Position numbers and translations under genes: made by a program. The notes under the pieces were generated by a model, which did not search any database, was not told the DNA's origin, and worked only from the letters and a program-made list of their open reading frames with translations. This document shows, piece by piece, positions 27,401-33,581 of a DNA stretch of 64,000 bases. Origin of the DNA: Anisakis pegreffii (taxonomy: Eukaryota > Nematoda > Chromadorea > Rhabditida > Anisakidae); NCBI GenBank assembly GCA_035041965.1, contig JAPYMA010000890.1, forward strand, positions 39,214-103,213, given 5' to 3'. The first letter of the stretch is position 1; the number at the start of each line of letters is the position of its first letter.

Positions 27401-29654
27401 CGATAATACATCGTGCTCGTTAATGTTCAGCTCACTTATCTCAATAAAAAACTCATTTCTACCTTTTCATATTAAACTTTTACTTGAATACGCATCACAC
27501 AGTCAATAATCGGTTTTATACGTGCGTCAGTGTAATGCAAACCTACAGTGAGTTTGATGCGTGCATCTTGCTTCTGTTGAATCTTCCACCGGCATTCACT
27601 GCCTGGTCGGTAATTATCTGGCAAGAAGATTTCTCCTTGTGGTGCTTCTAGAAGGATATCTTGACACGCAACCCGAGTCTTACAGACTGTGTTCGGATCC
27701 TCATCAGAATTATCCATGCAATCCTGAATTCCATCACAGCGCGCTTCTATCGGGTAACATCGACTGTTATCATTACACCGATATTCCCTCCCTAAAATTG
27801 TTGAAATGCGTTCACTTGAAATGATCGAGAAATAGAAGAATCTAATTTCCCAGTGTATGGTGGGTAAGATATATTCTATTTTTGCAATAAATCGTACGGT
27901 AAGGTTTGATTATCTCGTACACGAATTATGCGATGAATTTGAATAGTAGAAGGCTGGCATAACAGGGTAATAGAAGGCGATTCATGTACAGGTATGAGTA
28001 TGCGAAACAACTCATGGATAGTATTCAGATCCCTAATACTTCTGAGAAAACTTTAGAAATCAGCTGAGATGGACTGATTTGCTTGAATTCATTCATCTCT
28101 GATTGAGGGGGACGTTTTCGTGAAACCGATTGTCAGTTAGATTGTATCTTATGTTTTTGGTCTGTCTGATTAGAAAGAATGACAGGTTGATCACAGTTGA
28201 CGAATGCAGCAGTTTGCATCATCGAATTCACCTTCTAAACAAGCGAATGTTTGGCAGATAGTCGGTAGTCGTTGCGAGCAATTCCTCAAAAACCATCCAT
28301 AGATGAGATCGTTACTGAAGTCTGCGGTAAGTGACAAACAGTGAAATGATTGATTGAATTGTAAATGTGGCTGCAATCGATAATGTTCATCAGAAAGTCA
28401 AAAAAAAAATGATTTGAATGAATGTAATCGGAAGGAGCAAGCATTTTTAAAGGGCCTGATGAAATGTGATCATAGACAATGCGTGATTTGGAACTATTAA
28501 CAATTTGTGCCCATTGAAATACTCTCCTTCAGTTTGAAATGATACTGCACATTTGAAATACAATAACAAACCTGAGTGCTTGCCCAAAGTGGATTGTAGA
28601 TGGAAATTGGATCGGGATCAACAGCTGAATTTAAGGAAGTGGTACTGCAAAAAGCATCAGGTGTTTGTTGATAGTAGAGAGCCGTCCAATAGGTGCCATT
28701 ACTTTCGAGTATTGATCTACTCAAATCTCTTGTCAGAAACCAATTATGCATCACGATCGCATGACTGTTATTATAACTGTAAGATGCAATCGAATATCGA
28801 TAATGTAAACGACTATTGCTTGCAAAATGAGCATGACTTAAATTACTCATCGAATTCATATTGGCTAGTACCGCAGTGAATGCAAAAACCATCAGAGTAG
28901 AGCACAAAGAAAGGAGTAGATCATTGTGCAATTTAAAGTCATGCTGTATTTTCTACGACTTGTCACTCCATAGAAGCTGGCAATATCTTTATCAGTATTG
29001 ATGCACTCAAAAGGTTGGTAGCTTATCAAGAGCATTCCATTGATAATTAATGAATTGATTCAAATATGAAAGACAACCGTTCAGAAGCACACAGAATATT
29101 GGATTCGTTCCACGGCAGCCACTCCGAGGTCAATTTGTAACAAGAATCACGCAGCTGAGTCCATCCTACATAGCTTCAGATTGTTAAGAAATCATGTAAA
29201 AAGAATGATTAATTGTCCACCAAAATCAGTTTCATTTCCCAGATAAGTATTTGCTCATTTCCACTCATTATCTTTGAAGATATATTGAATTCACATAAAA
29301 CTGCACGTATATCTCAATGAATTTTATGTTTCTAATCGAAATAAATGATTTGATACTTATTAATAAAATTCGGTCAATTTTAAATGATCCATTTTAAAGA
29401 CTATTTTTATGGAGTTGGAGCAATGAATTTCGCTAGTCTGATAAAATGCTTCAATTGACAGGCAGATCGAAAATAAACATGTTTTTTGATAGTTTCAAAA
29501 TTGCTCAATCGTGTAAAATCTCGAGAAAAGTATTGCTGGCCAAACCTGGCATACAACTGAATGCGACATTGCCAAAAGAATAATCATACTCGAAGCTTTG
29601 TATGAATGCATTTGAGAAGGTGCAGCTGATTATTAATAACCATAGAAATTTCAT
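163..29654 (-). CDS. Giant mosaic single-pass transmembrane protein (SVEP1/polydom-like, with Eph-LBD and Ly6-like domains)
   Basis: This is a large extracellular adhesion or receptor-like protein, rebuilt from about 60 exons totalling roughly 10.6 kb of coding sequence (about 3,500 residues). It starts with a signal peptide at 29654 and ends with a transmembrane helix near 1900 and a cytoplasmic tail ending at a TAG at 163. Domain order is CTLD, LDLa, CUB x3, sushi x4, EGF x2, sushi x4, Ig, Eph-LBD-like, Eph Cys-rich-like, Ly6-like, HYR x2, GCC2/GCC3 x3, EGF x about 12, pentraxin/LamG, HYR x2, sushi, GCC2/GCC3 x4, TM, tail. Reading phase agrees across nearly all adjacent exons and most domain exons are bounded by phase-1 introns, which supports a single gene. 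Unresolved junctions are at about 28864/29078, 19691/20651, 17516/17914 and 4050-4110. The HYR/GCC2/EGF/pentraxin part resembles SVEP1 (polydom), an extracellular matrix protein, but no VWA domain was found. Ligand and function are unknown. The alternative is two or more genes; no internal stop-plus-promoter break was seen. Confidence 0.8.
529..833 (-). CDS. Mosaic protein: cytoplasmic-tail exon
   Basis: This encodes about 102 residues in phase 0 after a TTTAG acceptor and ends at a GTAGGT donor. The composition is acidic and hydrophilic with no cysteines, as expected for a cytosolic tail, in contrast to the cysteine-rich ectodomain. Several Tyr residues lie in acidic or polar surroundings (for example SADYERFGYG) and could be phosphorylated; that is inference only. 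Confidence 0.7.
1027..1147 (-). CDS. Mosaic protein: juxtamembrane tail exon
   Basis: The acceptor TTATTTTCAG precedes this exon. Its phase-2 start joins exactly to the Arg-Lys-Arg stop-transfer end of the transmembrane exon. It encodes a short segment with a Cys-Cys pair near the membrane (possible palmitoylation, inferred) followed by Thr- and Tyr-rich sequence (TTTDYYRDTSYTYP). The donor is GTCTGT in phase 0, matching the next tail exon. Confidence 0.65.
1222..1416. repeat. Degenerate GGAATTCCGAC-type repeat, two units about 74 bp apart
   Basis: This intronic stretch contains the phrase TGGCATTTCGTCATT twice (near 1270 and 1344), each flanked by variations of TCGGAATCCGAC. The sequence is locally palindromic. 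A related run of TCGGTAGATTCCGAAA-like words occurs in another intron near 10430-10510. It does not code. Confidence 0.55.
1822..1997 (-). CDS. Mosaic protein: transmembrane-helix exon
   Basis: The exon carries a membrane-proximal linker and then about 22 hydrophobic residues (from ISWLIVSVAGAVAAIIVSSV) followed by the basic stop-transfer YRKR. This makes the protein a type I single-pass membrane protein, unlike secreted SVEP1. Acceptor AATTTCAG and donor GTGAGT are both strong. Every Cys-rich domain lies N-terminal to the helix, consistent with an extracellular location. Confidence 0.85.
2169..3417 (-). CDS. Mosaic protein: membrane-proximal GCC2/GCC3 (ephrin-receptor-like) cysteine repeats
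   Basis: Four exons (3262-3417, 2976-3109, 2314-2616, 2169-2228) encode repeats with the pattern C-x-x-G-x-Y ... C-x-x-C-P-x-G-T-Y ... C-x-x-C, typical of the GCC2/GCC3 or Ephrin_rec_like family. Visible motifs include NCTPGNYYN, CPPGTYTN and CVPCGTGF. The 2314-2616 exon carries an extra Cys-rich insert. They form the stalk just outside the membrane. Phases run 1, 1, 0, 0. Confidence 0.85.
2799..2885. repeat. Palindromic TGCCTA repeat, copy 1
   Basis: This intronic repeat is built from words such as GCCTAAAGACGTTT and GGACAGCTTGCCTA arranged around a near-palindromic centre TTGCCTATTAGGCAA. A second, longer copy with the same words lies at 16936-17082. No ORF is present. It looks like a small foldback or MITE-type element. 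Confidence 0.65.
3626..4343 (-). CDS. Mosaic protein: unassigned module before the second GCC2/GCC3 block
   Basis: Exons 4273-4343, about 4110-4193 and 3626-3729 are supported by phase and splice sites. They encode a region with scattered cysteines (NDHCSNIEDIERV; KDPDYQMLLNGELKACG) that matches no domain I can name. It occupies the same place, between HYR/sushi and GCC2 repeats, as the module at 13772-14444. Between 4110 and 4030 two readings compete. In one, a 38-nt intron joins two exons. In the other, the reading frame is continuous but interrupted by one in-frame TGA. Confidence 0.5.
4416..5393 (-). CDS. Mosaic protein: HYR domains and sushi domain (C-terminal set)
   Basis: Exon 5225-5393 begins DKIPPTVVNCPSN and ends in phase 2 within FTW, the classic start and middle of an HYR (hyaline) domain. 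Exon 4717-4954 completes it (YIASDKAGNIATCEFDIVV) and enters a sushi domain that ends in 4416-4500 (GRWSRWHH ... PSC). HYR domains are Ig-fold adhesion modules found next to sushi domains in SVEP1 and in receptor-type matrix proteins. Splice phases agree throughout. Confidence 0.8.
5505..7075 (-). CDS. Mosaic protein: pentraxin/laminin-G-like domain
   Basis: Exons 6880-7075, 6175-6272, 5878-6045 and 5505-5730 encode a jelly-roll lectin-type domain. Diagnostic elements are FSLCGWVKPR (strand near the N terminus), VWHQ followed by FCV (the pentraxin W-H-x-V-C-V pattern), NVFLNGQLVATS, RILLGQ, FTGELSLIQ and the tail MSDAEIRNMAYNC with NWKEF. SVEP1 has one pentraxin domain after its EGF array, the same order as here. 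The 6880/6272 junction is a weak donor and less certain. Confidence 0.75.
7486..11592 (-). CDS. Mosaic protein: EGF-like domain array
   Basis: Nine exons (11410-11592, 11097-11192, 10742-10915, 9406-9615, 9022-9281, 8800-8911, 8076-8300, 7822-7967, 7486-7606) encode about twelve EGF-like units. Typical six-cysteine patterns are visible: CRSNPCQHGGTCYDTFNG, CDPNPCQNNGICRSN, AEDVDACVNNNC, CKCDYGYAGYDC. Most exons begin and end in phase 1 and many domains are split at the Gly before the last cysteine. The array links the GCC2/GCC3 block to the pentraxin domain, as in SVEP1. Confidence 0.85.
9841..10510. repeat. Degenerate purine-rich and GGAACC-type intronic repeat
   Basis: This stretch of the 1.1-kb intron between EGF exons 9615 and 10742 is built of variations on GGAACC, GGAGCTGGA and GAAGTT, passing into TCGGTAGATTCCG-like words near 10430. 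A short ORF across it is a by-product of the repeat. Nothing else is visible in this intron. Confidence 0.5.
11686..12440. repeat. Intron with degenerate TTCTGTTYTG pentamer-like words
   Basis: The 930-nt intron 11593-12524 contains two patches (11690-11830 and 12390-12440) made of degenerate CTGTT/TTCTG words, for example TTTTCTGTTTGGCAGAACAG. A patch with the complementary words (GAACAGTT) occurs near 21370-21500. No coding exon was recognised between them. Confidence 0.4.
12525..13597 (-). CDS. Mosaic protein: first GCC2/GCC3 (ephrin-receptor-like) block, three repeats
   Basis: Three exons (13442-13597, 12845-13006, 12525-12686) each encode one GCC2/GCC3 repeat with the same skeleton: (H/R/E)C-P-S-G-(F/Y)-Y-S ... 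C-x-x-C-P-x-G-x-(Y/F) ... C-x-x-C-P-x-G-(S/T)-T-T. All are bounded by phase-1 introns and are near-uniform in length (about 52-54 residues). They directly precede the EGF array. Confidence 0.88.
13772..14906 (-). CDS. Mosaic protein: unassigned module between HYR and GCC2 blocks
   Basis: Exons 14703-14906, 14359-14444, 13929-14117 and 13772-13835 have consistent splice phases. The first contains six cysteines ending in a sushi-like or hormone-receptor-motif-like pattern (CALGAGWSYAF ... SPVC). The rest is an alpha/beta-looking stretch with two cysteines (NITKQICANNTW, GERCARKFVQ) and several N-glycosylation sequons. I do not recognise the domain. It sits where the module at 3626-4343 sits in the C-terminal half. 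Confidence 0.6.
15166..15883 (-). CDS. Mosaic protein: two HYR domains
   Basis: Exons 15681-15883 and 15166-15407 encode two HYR-type domains. The first ends with the typical W-x-x-T-D-x-x-x-N-x-x-x-C strand (WNITDRHQNSQTC). The second starts DRWPPMLICPE and ends with AVDQHGNIAKCKFWY, the usual A-x-D-x-x-G-N-x-A-x-C pattern. The 15883 start completes the split codon left by the Ly6-like exon. Confidence 0.82.
16034..16367 (-). CDS. Mosaic protein: Ly6/uPAR-like three-finger domain
   Basis: One exon encodes a cysteine pattern typical of Ly6/uPAR/CD59 folds: CYNCSADSIC near the start, GQSCFTD, VTKGCSDDC, and the terminal CCTTDYCN. The CC-x-x-D-x-CN ending is diagnostic of the family. Acceptor and donor agree in phase with the Eph-like exon before it and the HYR exon after it, so it is an internal domain of the giant protein and not a separate gene. 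Ly6 domains usually bind protein ligands or receptors; the partner here is unknown. Confidence 0.8.
16628..16844 (-). CDS. Mosaic protein: Eph-receptor-like cysteine-rich segment
   Basis: The exon encodes a segment that follows the Eph-receptor ectodomain in residue order: FPETV soon after the ligand-binding domain, then IEIAGKCV, LSCSSRGKW and STCVC. Eph receptors show FPDT(V/I), V-x-G-x-C-V, Y/M-C-x-x-x-G-x-W and C-x-C in the same order. It joins in phase 0 to the Eph-LBD-like exon upstream. In Eph receptors a GCC2-type repeat follows; here a Ly6-like domain takes that place. Confidence 0.72.
16936..17082. repeat. Palindromic TGCCTA repeat, copy 2
   Basis: This 147-nt intronic repeat has the words GACGTTTTGCCTA, GGACAGTTTGCCTA and AGCACAGTTTT on one side, and their reverse complements (TAGGCAAACTGTCC, TAGGCAAAACG) on the other, centred on TTTGCCTAATAGGCAAA. 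It is related to 2799-2885. Short ORFs on both strands here are artefacts of the palindrome. Confidence 0.75.
17231..17966 (-). CDS. Mosaic protein: Eph-receptor-type ligand-binding-domain-like region
   Basis: Exons 17914-17966 and 17231-17516 (with the end of 18344-18488 possibly forming the start) encode a region resembling the Eph receptor ligand-binding domain. It has QWSTIVVKYKIKKC-type strands, CTLHLKLL (compare C-x-E-T-F-N-L-Y-Y), VTIAELFANDTSF (compare the D-T-I-A-A-D-E-S-F motif), GFVAFAI (compare G-F-Y-L-A-F-Q) and YSVNIYLIKCP (compare V-S-V-R-V-x-Y-K-x-C-P). Order and spacing match, although the region is divergent and somewhat short. The junction between the two exons needs a weaker GTATTACC donor to keep phase. 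In animals this domain is known mainly from Eph receptor kinases; there is no kinase domain here. Confidence 0.68.
18344..19062 (-). CDS. Mosaic protein: Ig-like domain (and end of the last sushi)
   Basis: Exon 18899-19062 completes a sushi domain and then enters an Ig-like fold (ISPETYASIGESAVLWCVV, the B-strand cysteine). Exon 18731-18823 starts with VSWRRSK (C-strand Trp). Exon 18344-18488 supplies DSYQCVVSSNGK (F-strand D-x-Y-x-C). The three exons have consistent phases. The Ig domain lies directly before the Eph-LBD-like region. Confidence 0.75.
19371..21949 (-). CDS. Mosaic protein: sushi (CCP) domains, second cluster
   Basis: Exons 21749-21949, 20651-20809, about 19579-19691 and 19371-19481 encode sushi domains. 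Visible elements include CPTPNVPENA ... SCSSDGSWQQINRC-type endings, VNFSCQTPYRLIGPTHTIC with VWSIKTLPVC, and IKCNENYEWSRTSIPRC. Exon 20651 lacks the usual first cysteine. The 19691 start is in phase 2 while the 20651 exon ends in phase 1, so an exon may be missing between them or the 19579 exon may be altered. Confidence 0.7.
19700..19795 (-). repeat. Partial duplication of the sushi/Ig exon
   Basis: The minus-strand sequence here (encoding LRMIRSNDNCLSYVSPETF) closely resembles 18960-19045 in the Ig exon (LRMIETYDNCFSHISPETY). It lies in front of the 19579 exon without its own obvious splice acceptor, so it appears to be a relic of an internal tandem duplication and not expressed coding sequence. 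Confidence 0.65.
21040..21680. repeat. MITE-like intronic insert with inverted CCGGATAATTRCTCTCGG words
   Basis: CTCCGGATAATTACTCTCGG at about 21114 reappears inverted as CCGAGAGCAATTATCCGGAG at about 21641, and both are set in short quasi-repeats of GACAGTT. Between them (21370-21500) is a patch of degenerate GAACAGTT words. No transposase ORF is visible. Exact ends and a target duplication were not found. Confidence 0.4.
22121..22651 (-). CDS. Mosaic protein: two EGF-like domains, one calcium-binding
   Basis: Exon 22526-22651 encodes an EGF domain (CKSNPCGHGSC ... TCKCENGY). Exon 22121-22300 encodes a calcium-binding type EGF starting DIDECNTAGYSLC with INTPGSYYCKC. The D-I-D-E-C start and the N-T-x-G-S-Y/F-x-C segment fit the cbEGF consensus. 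Both exons have phase-1 borders. Confidence 0.88.
22832..22996 (-). CDS. Mosaic protein: sushi domain 4
   Basis: The exon has an AATCTTGCAG acceptor and phase-1 borders. It encodes GCYAVSIMFGKYNQPFF ... NYSCVNGFIPKRSPPLC ... ESLC, a complete four-cysteine sushi pattern except that the W near the end is replaced. It lies just downstream (in transcription) of the intron that contains the hAT insertion. Confidence 0.78.
23111..24269. mobile_element. Non-autonomous hAT-type DNA transposon in an intron
   Basis: The element begins CAGAGATGGGCA and ends with the inverted TGCCCATCTCTG, which are hAT-type terminal inverted repeats. It is flanked by a perfect 8-bp duplication GTTATTTG (23103-23110 and 24270-24277), the target length used by hAT transposases. 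Subterminal repeats of CGCTATCGCT fill the first 170 bp, another hAT habit. No transposase ORF is visible. A decayed reverse-transcriptase piece lies inside (23881-24120). The whole sits in the intron between sushi exons and should be spliced out. Confidence 0.88.
23881..24120 (+). pseudogene. Reverse-transcriptase fossil of a non-LTR retrotransposon
   Basis: The plus-strand frame from 23881 to the stop at 24118-24120 has one internal TGA (23923-23925, where a Trp is expected) and shortened spacing. It keeps the order of non-LTR reverse transcriptase motifs: NIRGRLAN before the stop, IPDFLMNRFQLVQI, SSGVLQ (from S-G-V-P-Q-G-S) and LMFVDDVKVF (from the catalytic F-A-D-D). The family resembles jockey/CR1-type elements. 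It is too decayed and too short to be active. Confidence 0.75.
24428..25281 (-). CDS. Mosaic protein: sushi domains 1-3
   Basis: Three exons (25111-25281, 24811-24981, 24428-24616), each one domain with phase-1 borders, encode DCPPLNLDPN ... LSCKSGFVLIGEESLQC ... TPTCQ; FCPMPFIENGYLL ... YGCQLGYNA ... PQPLCQ; and DCGDPESTYN ... YSCPQGMHLIG ... NFGCQ. The four-cysteine, Gly-Tyr and Trp pattern of complement control (sushi) domains is complete in each. Confidence 0.88.
25487..26258 (-). CDS. Mosaic protein: third CUB-like domain
   Basis: Exon 26155-26258 begins GCLNEKLLSNNGDLETPG and ends FHCSWTIE, the usual CUB start (C ... G-x-I-x-S-P ... C-x-W-x-I). Exon 25487-25625 gives the remaining beta-sandwich but lacks the usual later cysteines and the D-x-L-x-I-x-D-G motif, so it is a divergent CUB. 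Phases are consistent with its neighbours. Confidence 0.65.
26416..26894 (-). CDS. Mosaic protein: second CUB domain
   Basis: Exon 26749-26894 (VPNCVETLRTSNGTIVIP ... LNCHWTI) and exon 26416-26617 (NDSLKIFDGN ... LHFLFTSQPHSVGSRGFEI) form a CUB domain. D-S-L-K-I-F-D-G and the final G-S-R-G-F-E-I-H-F match the D-x-L-x-I-x-D-G and G-F-x-x-x-Y/F signatures. Confidence 0.82.
27226..27791 (-). CDS. Mosaic protein: LDL-receptor class A repeat and first CUB domain
   Basis: Exon 27484-27791 carries most of an LDLa repeat (CNDNSRCYPIEARCDGIQDC then DNSDE), whose first cysteine comes from the preceding exon (CLEG). The acidic D-x-x-D-C-x-D-x-S-D-E calcium-binding motif is intact. The exon continues into a CUB domain (NYRPGSECRWKI) completed by exon 27226-27430 (VLSVGG ... 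NTLVIAF ... GFHFRYSV). The internal donor near 27543 is an alternative shorter end. Confidence 0.82.
28232..29165 (-). CDS. Mosaic protein: C-type lectin-like domain
   Basis: Exon 29078-29165 starts PGWTQLRDSCYKL (W-x-x-x-x-x-S-C-Y-x-x), exon 28572 to about 28864 covers the middle (GTYWTALYYQQ), and exon 28232-28370 ends with HCLSLTADFS and RLPTICQ, the final C ... C of the fold. The calcium/sugar motifs E-P-N, Q-P-D and W-N-D are not visible, so carbohydrate binding is doubtful. The 29078/28864 junction does not keep phase with the splice sites I chose, so a short exon may be missing. Confidence 0.72.
29546..29654 (-). CDS. Mosaic protein: first coding exon with signal peptide
   Basis: The ATG at 29652-29654 opens a strong secretory signal, MKFLWLLIISCTFSNA, with likely cleavage after SNA. 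The exon ends in phase 1 at a GTTTGG donor, and the next exon (29165) completes the codon. An in-frame upstream ATG exists at 29741, but the segment from 29654 begins directly with the hydrophobic core expected of a signal peptide. Confidence 0.7.
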
Positions 29655-30726
29655 GTAAATGAAAGTTGTGAATAATGGTTTAATGAAACAATAATTATTC
29701 AATTGACGTCGAATAAGTTCAATCGAACAGAAACAGAACACAATGTTGACTAATGCTTAACACATAAGCATACAAACCAGCATCAACTATCAACATCCAT
29801 AAGCAATTATCAGTGACGAACACAAAAATAAACAAGCAATCACCGCTACGTGTGCAAGTACTATCTACCTTAATACTTCTATCATGCAGCTACCTACATA
29901 CTACATCAATTATCAATCACCTTAAATAAACTCGTTTTCTGATTGATCTGTTCTTTTCACTCATTCATTCTCAGCCGTCTGTAACAGTCATCATCCATCC
30001 TCTTCATAACTCTGCAATCATTATTTCCCAGTTGTTCCTCTTTCTAAACCCATGAATATATTCAGAATTGGTGAGACTTCTTGTCTTGTTCGAGCTGCTC
30101 AATGCCCGTCAGCACTTAACACATAATATGATCATTCGTTGGATACCTTTGTGAGTTTATTTCCCTTCTCGTTTACTAATCGCATTTTGGAATTATTTCA
30201 TAAAACGTTGTTCACAAGCAGAATAAAGTATAATATTTAACATTTGAATGTACTATAGAATGAATAGTCATTCAGCAAAAAATTATCAGATATGTATTGC
30301 TTTTATTTATGGAAAATGTTCTTGAACGACATATCAATTTCATTAGGACAAGCGAAAAGTTATCAATACATCAGCTGAACATTCATAAATAATAAAGTTC
30401 AACAATGAGGTTCATACACAGTGGACAAAACGTCTATTTTATTGATGAAATGTACTGGAGTCATCAGATAAACGGATCAATCTGAATCTTATAAAGGAAA
30501 GCTTTAATATGGTACGAAGTGACAGCTGCCTAAAAACATCCACTTATCTTCGGTGCATTTGCTCATTAGAAGTTCAGAAAATCATTGAAAATGAATGCAT
30601 TCATCGATATTCCGTTAAAAATTTGATAATTACTCATAGCGGCTTATTTTTGCAAGCCTCGAGTTATATATGTTCAACTTCATTTCAACAGTAATATTTA
30701 TTGAGTTCTTTGAGTCAATGGATGCT
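29655..30726. other. Intergenic region between the homeobox gene and the mosaic gene
   Basis: About 1.1 kb separates the 3' end of the homeobox gene from the start codon of the mosaic gene on the same strand. It must hold the 5' UTR and promoter of the mosaic gene. I see no clear TATA box, spliced-leader acceptor or RNA gene in it. Confidence 0.5.
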
Positions 30727-30732
30727 TTTATT
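30727..30732 (-). promoter_or_regulatory. Poly(A) signal AATAAA of the homeobox gene
   Basis: AATAAA on the minus strand lies only a few bases after the predicted stop at 30737-30739. This would give a very short 3' UTR, unless a later signal is used. Confidence 0.4.
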
Positions 30733-30736
30733 TGCA

Positions 30737-33581
30737 TTATGTCGCATCATCAATTACTGCTGGAAGCACTGGTGGTATTGCAAACGATCCTTCTTCGGTT
30801 ACCGGCTGAAAATTGCTTTTATTTTTGGCCGTTGCTTTTATTTCTTTGTATTTGTATGTTCTCTTCAGCGCATTGTATTTTCCTTTTTCGTGCAATTCAT
30901 TCATCAACGCTTGTCAATTCAAGCTGACTGACTGCTCACAACGTTCTCATGTATTTTTTCTCAGAATGACACATACCAGAACTTTTGACTGTTGAACTCG
31001 GAAATACGATAGTTTATAAGCTACAATAGAACATACATACTTTTTGTAATAGTGGGATCTGATGTGTGAATGGCGCTAAATGATGATGGAACGGCATGAA
31101 ACTCATAAACGATCGACTCGGATTCCATGCTGTAAAGAATCATATTATGCATTGATCACGAGCATTTCCATCATCCAATTAACACAGTACAAAATCAATG
31201 TTTAAAAAATTCGTTAACACCAGTGATATGCGCAGAAATTTTCTCGAGAGGCTTTGTAAATTTTTCGAGATGATAAAAAGCTTCAGTCAGTTAAGTGCAA
31301 CACCAAACTGATAAAGAAACCACTGGTTGGAATTTTTGGAAGAGGAGGGGACGAGGTTCTTCATCCGTATGCAGACAACTCTTCGACTCAAAAAATTGCA
31401 AACAGCAATTTGTTTGAGTTTGCGAATCGATTCGATTAGCAGTTTTCAGTCTAGAATATAATATAAGAGGATTTGTTTTGAAAAAGTGAAAAATCAGACA
31501 TTTGCTATTGTCAGTGATAAACTTACTAATTACTGTTGTAGTTATGGCAGCTGCAGATGTACAAGGAACAGGCTCAGAAGATGGAATGTTCCGTAACCTC
31601 TTGCGGTGTTTCGCACGGCGATTCTTGAACCAGACCTAGAGGAACGACGCACCTTTCACATCTCTCTATTAAGAATCTTTACATCAAAAAATCATTGCAT
31701 TCGATCTTAAAACTATGCCATCAAGAATGTGAGTACCATGCACAAAGCGATTCTCTAAACAAATGCAAAACACACTCTCAACTTCATTAAAATTTGAATA
31801 TACGACCGATGAACTCTCAGTCGGCAATCTCCAAACCCCACTTGACAAGAGAATCGTCTGCAAAGTTTAAACAATTTCTTTCGATATGTGCTGTTCGACA
31901 CTGAACAGTGCATGCTTATCAAATCGCTCATCAGTTTGGAGAATAGAAAATTTTTTGATTATGAGATTTATTTTTTTACTGAATTTCAACGAATGAATCA
32001 GGAATCAATTGGTGCATAATTAGTGATTTATTGAGATAGACAGAAAGATTGGTAAATAAATGTCCGAACGTGATCGGTTATTTGCAGTGAGAGAGGGTAA
32101 CGAAGGGCAGAAGTGTGTTTGTTGTTTGCATATCGGTTTACTGAATAATCAGCACACGCTGAGTATGCGGAATATGATTCGAGTAAATTTATGTGCAGGA
32201 ATGGACCGGGCGAATATTATCATCTTACTGATGAATAACTGTAGCAGTTAAACATCCGTTACTATTATTACGACAAGAAATGTCATCGTGAATTTATTTG
32301 AAACTATATATGAACTGTTTCGTACTCAGTTGCTGTACTACACCAATGTTCGTCAGCAACGTACGATTGCTGAGTTTAGCTGGAATGAGAGGTTTCGAAA
32401 ACTTGATAGATGGAATATTCCCTCGCATAATGACAGATGTATAATAATTTGGTGATGTTCAGCAAATGGTGGTAGTGTGGCACTGAACGCAACAATCACA
32501 TTTGTAAAAATGTTTGATTGCTTCAGCATACCGATAAAAAGATACCTGATCAACTCTAGTTCCTGTAGATTCGAAATAGTGAAAACGTTTGATATGTGTT
32601 AATATGAGCTTTATGATGCGGCAGCTATGTAATGTAAGTGGAACGTTTCGTGAATGATCATGTTTTCGACACCTGTCCACACCCAAATGCAGATATATGC
32701 TACACGTCAACAAATATTATTCATACGAATACCACTCAATCATTTTAGTCGTGTTACAGCACTTGTGTAAACACAGCAAAAAGCGTTAAATGAGCTCTTC
32801 ACTGCATTAATAAGCGGCTTAGTACAATTTGTTAGGGGTTGTCAATCGAAAGAAGTTGCCATATTCGGCTTAAACGATTTATCTGATAATTCGGGAGCTT
32901 GTTCACACGCAGTTTATGCTCCTAACACATTTCCGTTGCTTTCACGTGCGATCAGTTCTATTCCAATAGATCTTATCCATTCCACCTCTACTTTTTTTCA
33001 GAAAAATGCAATCGTTTGCGTTTTTGCATAGATCACTTCCAAAAGTAGCGAATGTGCAGAAACTTAGTGAGGTAGATCATCTGATCAGTTCAAAATACAC
33101 TTTCAAACAGAAATCATTGTATTCATTTTAAAAAAAACATACCTGAATTCGAGCTTCCGGCAACTGCGTCTCTTTAGCAAGCTTCTCTCTTATATTCACA
33201 TCAGGATAATGACAATTTTGAAAGCATTTTTCCAGTTCTTCAAGTTGATTCTCTGTGAATGCAGTTCTATTCCGTCGAAGCTTCCTATCTTCGCTATCCG
33301 TGGATGGTCCTTAAATGTACATTGTGTTGCATTTTAATTCAAAGATGAACTGCGGACATCCAAAATACTTCAGATGGAATCTTCAGAATATATGGAAGCT
33401 GTTCAAATTTGTGTAGTTCTGAAATAATTGAAAGAGTAAGAAGGAAAAGTATAGTCATAGCTATTATCATAACCTTGATTAATCCTCAGCGAATCAGAAT
33501 ACTCCTTAAGAGTGAGAAACATCTCGGATGGTTGGTGCAAACGAAACGCAGGGTATACTTCATGAGCCATCATATAGCACA
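30737..33581 (-). CDS. K50 paired-like homeodomain transcription factor
   Basis: Exons 33476-33581, 33143-33309, 31527-31635, 31041-31129 and 30737-30805 join with consistent phases. They encode a DNA-binding homeodomain: [19 protein letters not shown] (R5, F8, L16, F20), [19 protein letters not shown] then [13 protein letters not shown] (W48, F49, K50, N51, R53). Lys at position 50, as in Otx, Pitx, Goosecoid and Dmbx, favours TAATCC-type sites. The intron after residue 46 is the position often seen in paired-like genes. The C-terminal part is short and His/Pro-rich, ending in IDDAT. A possible ATG is at 33571-33573, but the exon may continue from 34267-34345. I could not settle the orthology; Dmbx- or Otx-like is the closest impression. 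A nuclear regulator of cell fate is expected from the family. Confidence 0.85.

Noticed and set aside
30670..30995. Hydrophobic plus-strand ORFs suggesting a small membrane protein
   Set aside because: They overlap the last homeobox exon on the opposite strand, occur in three overlapping frames and are T-rich; composition explains the hydrophobicity.
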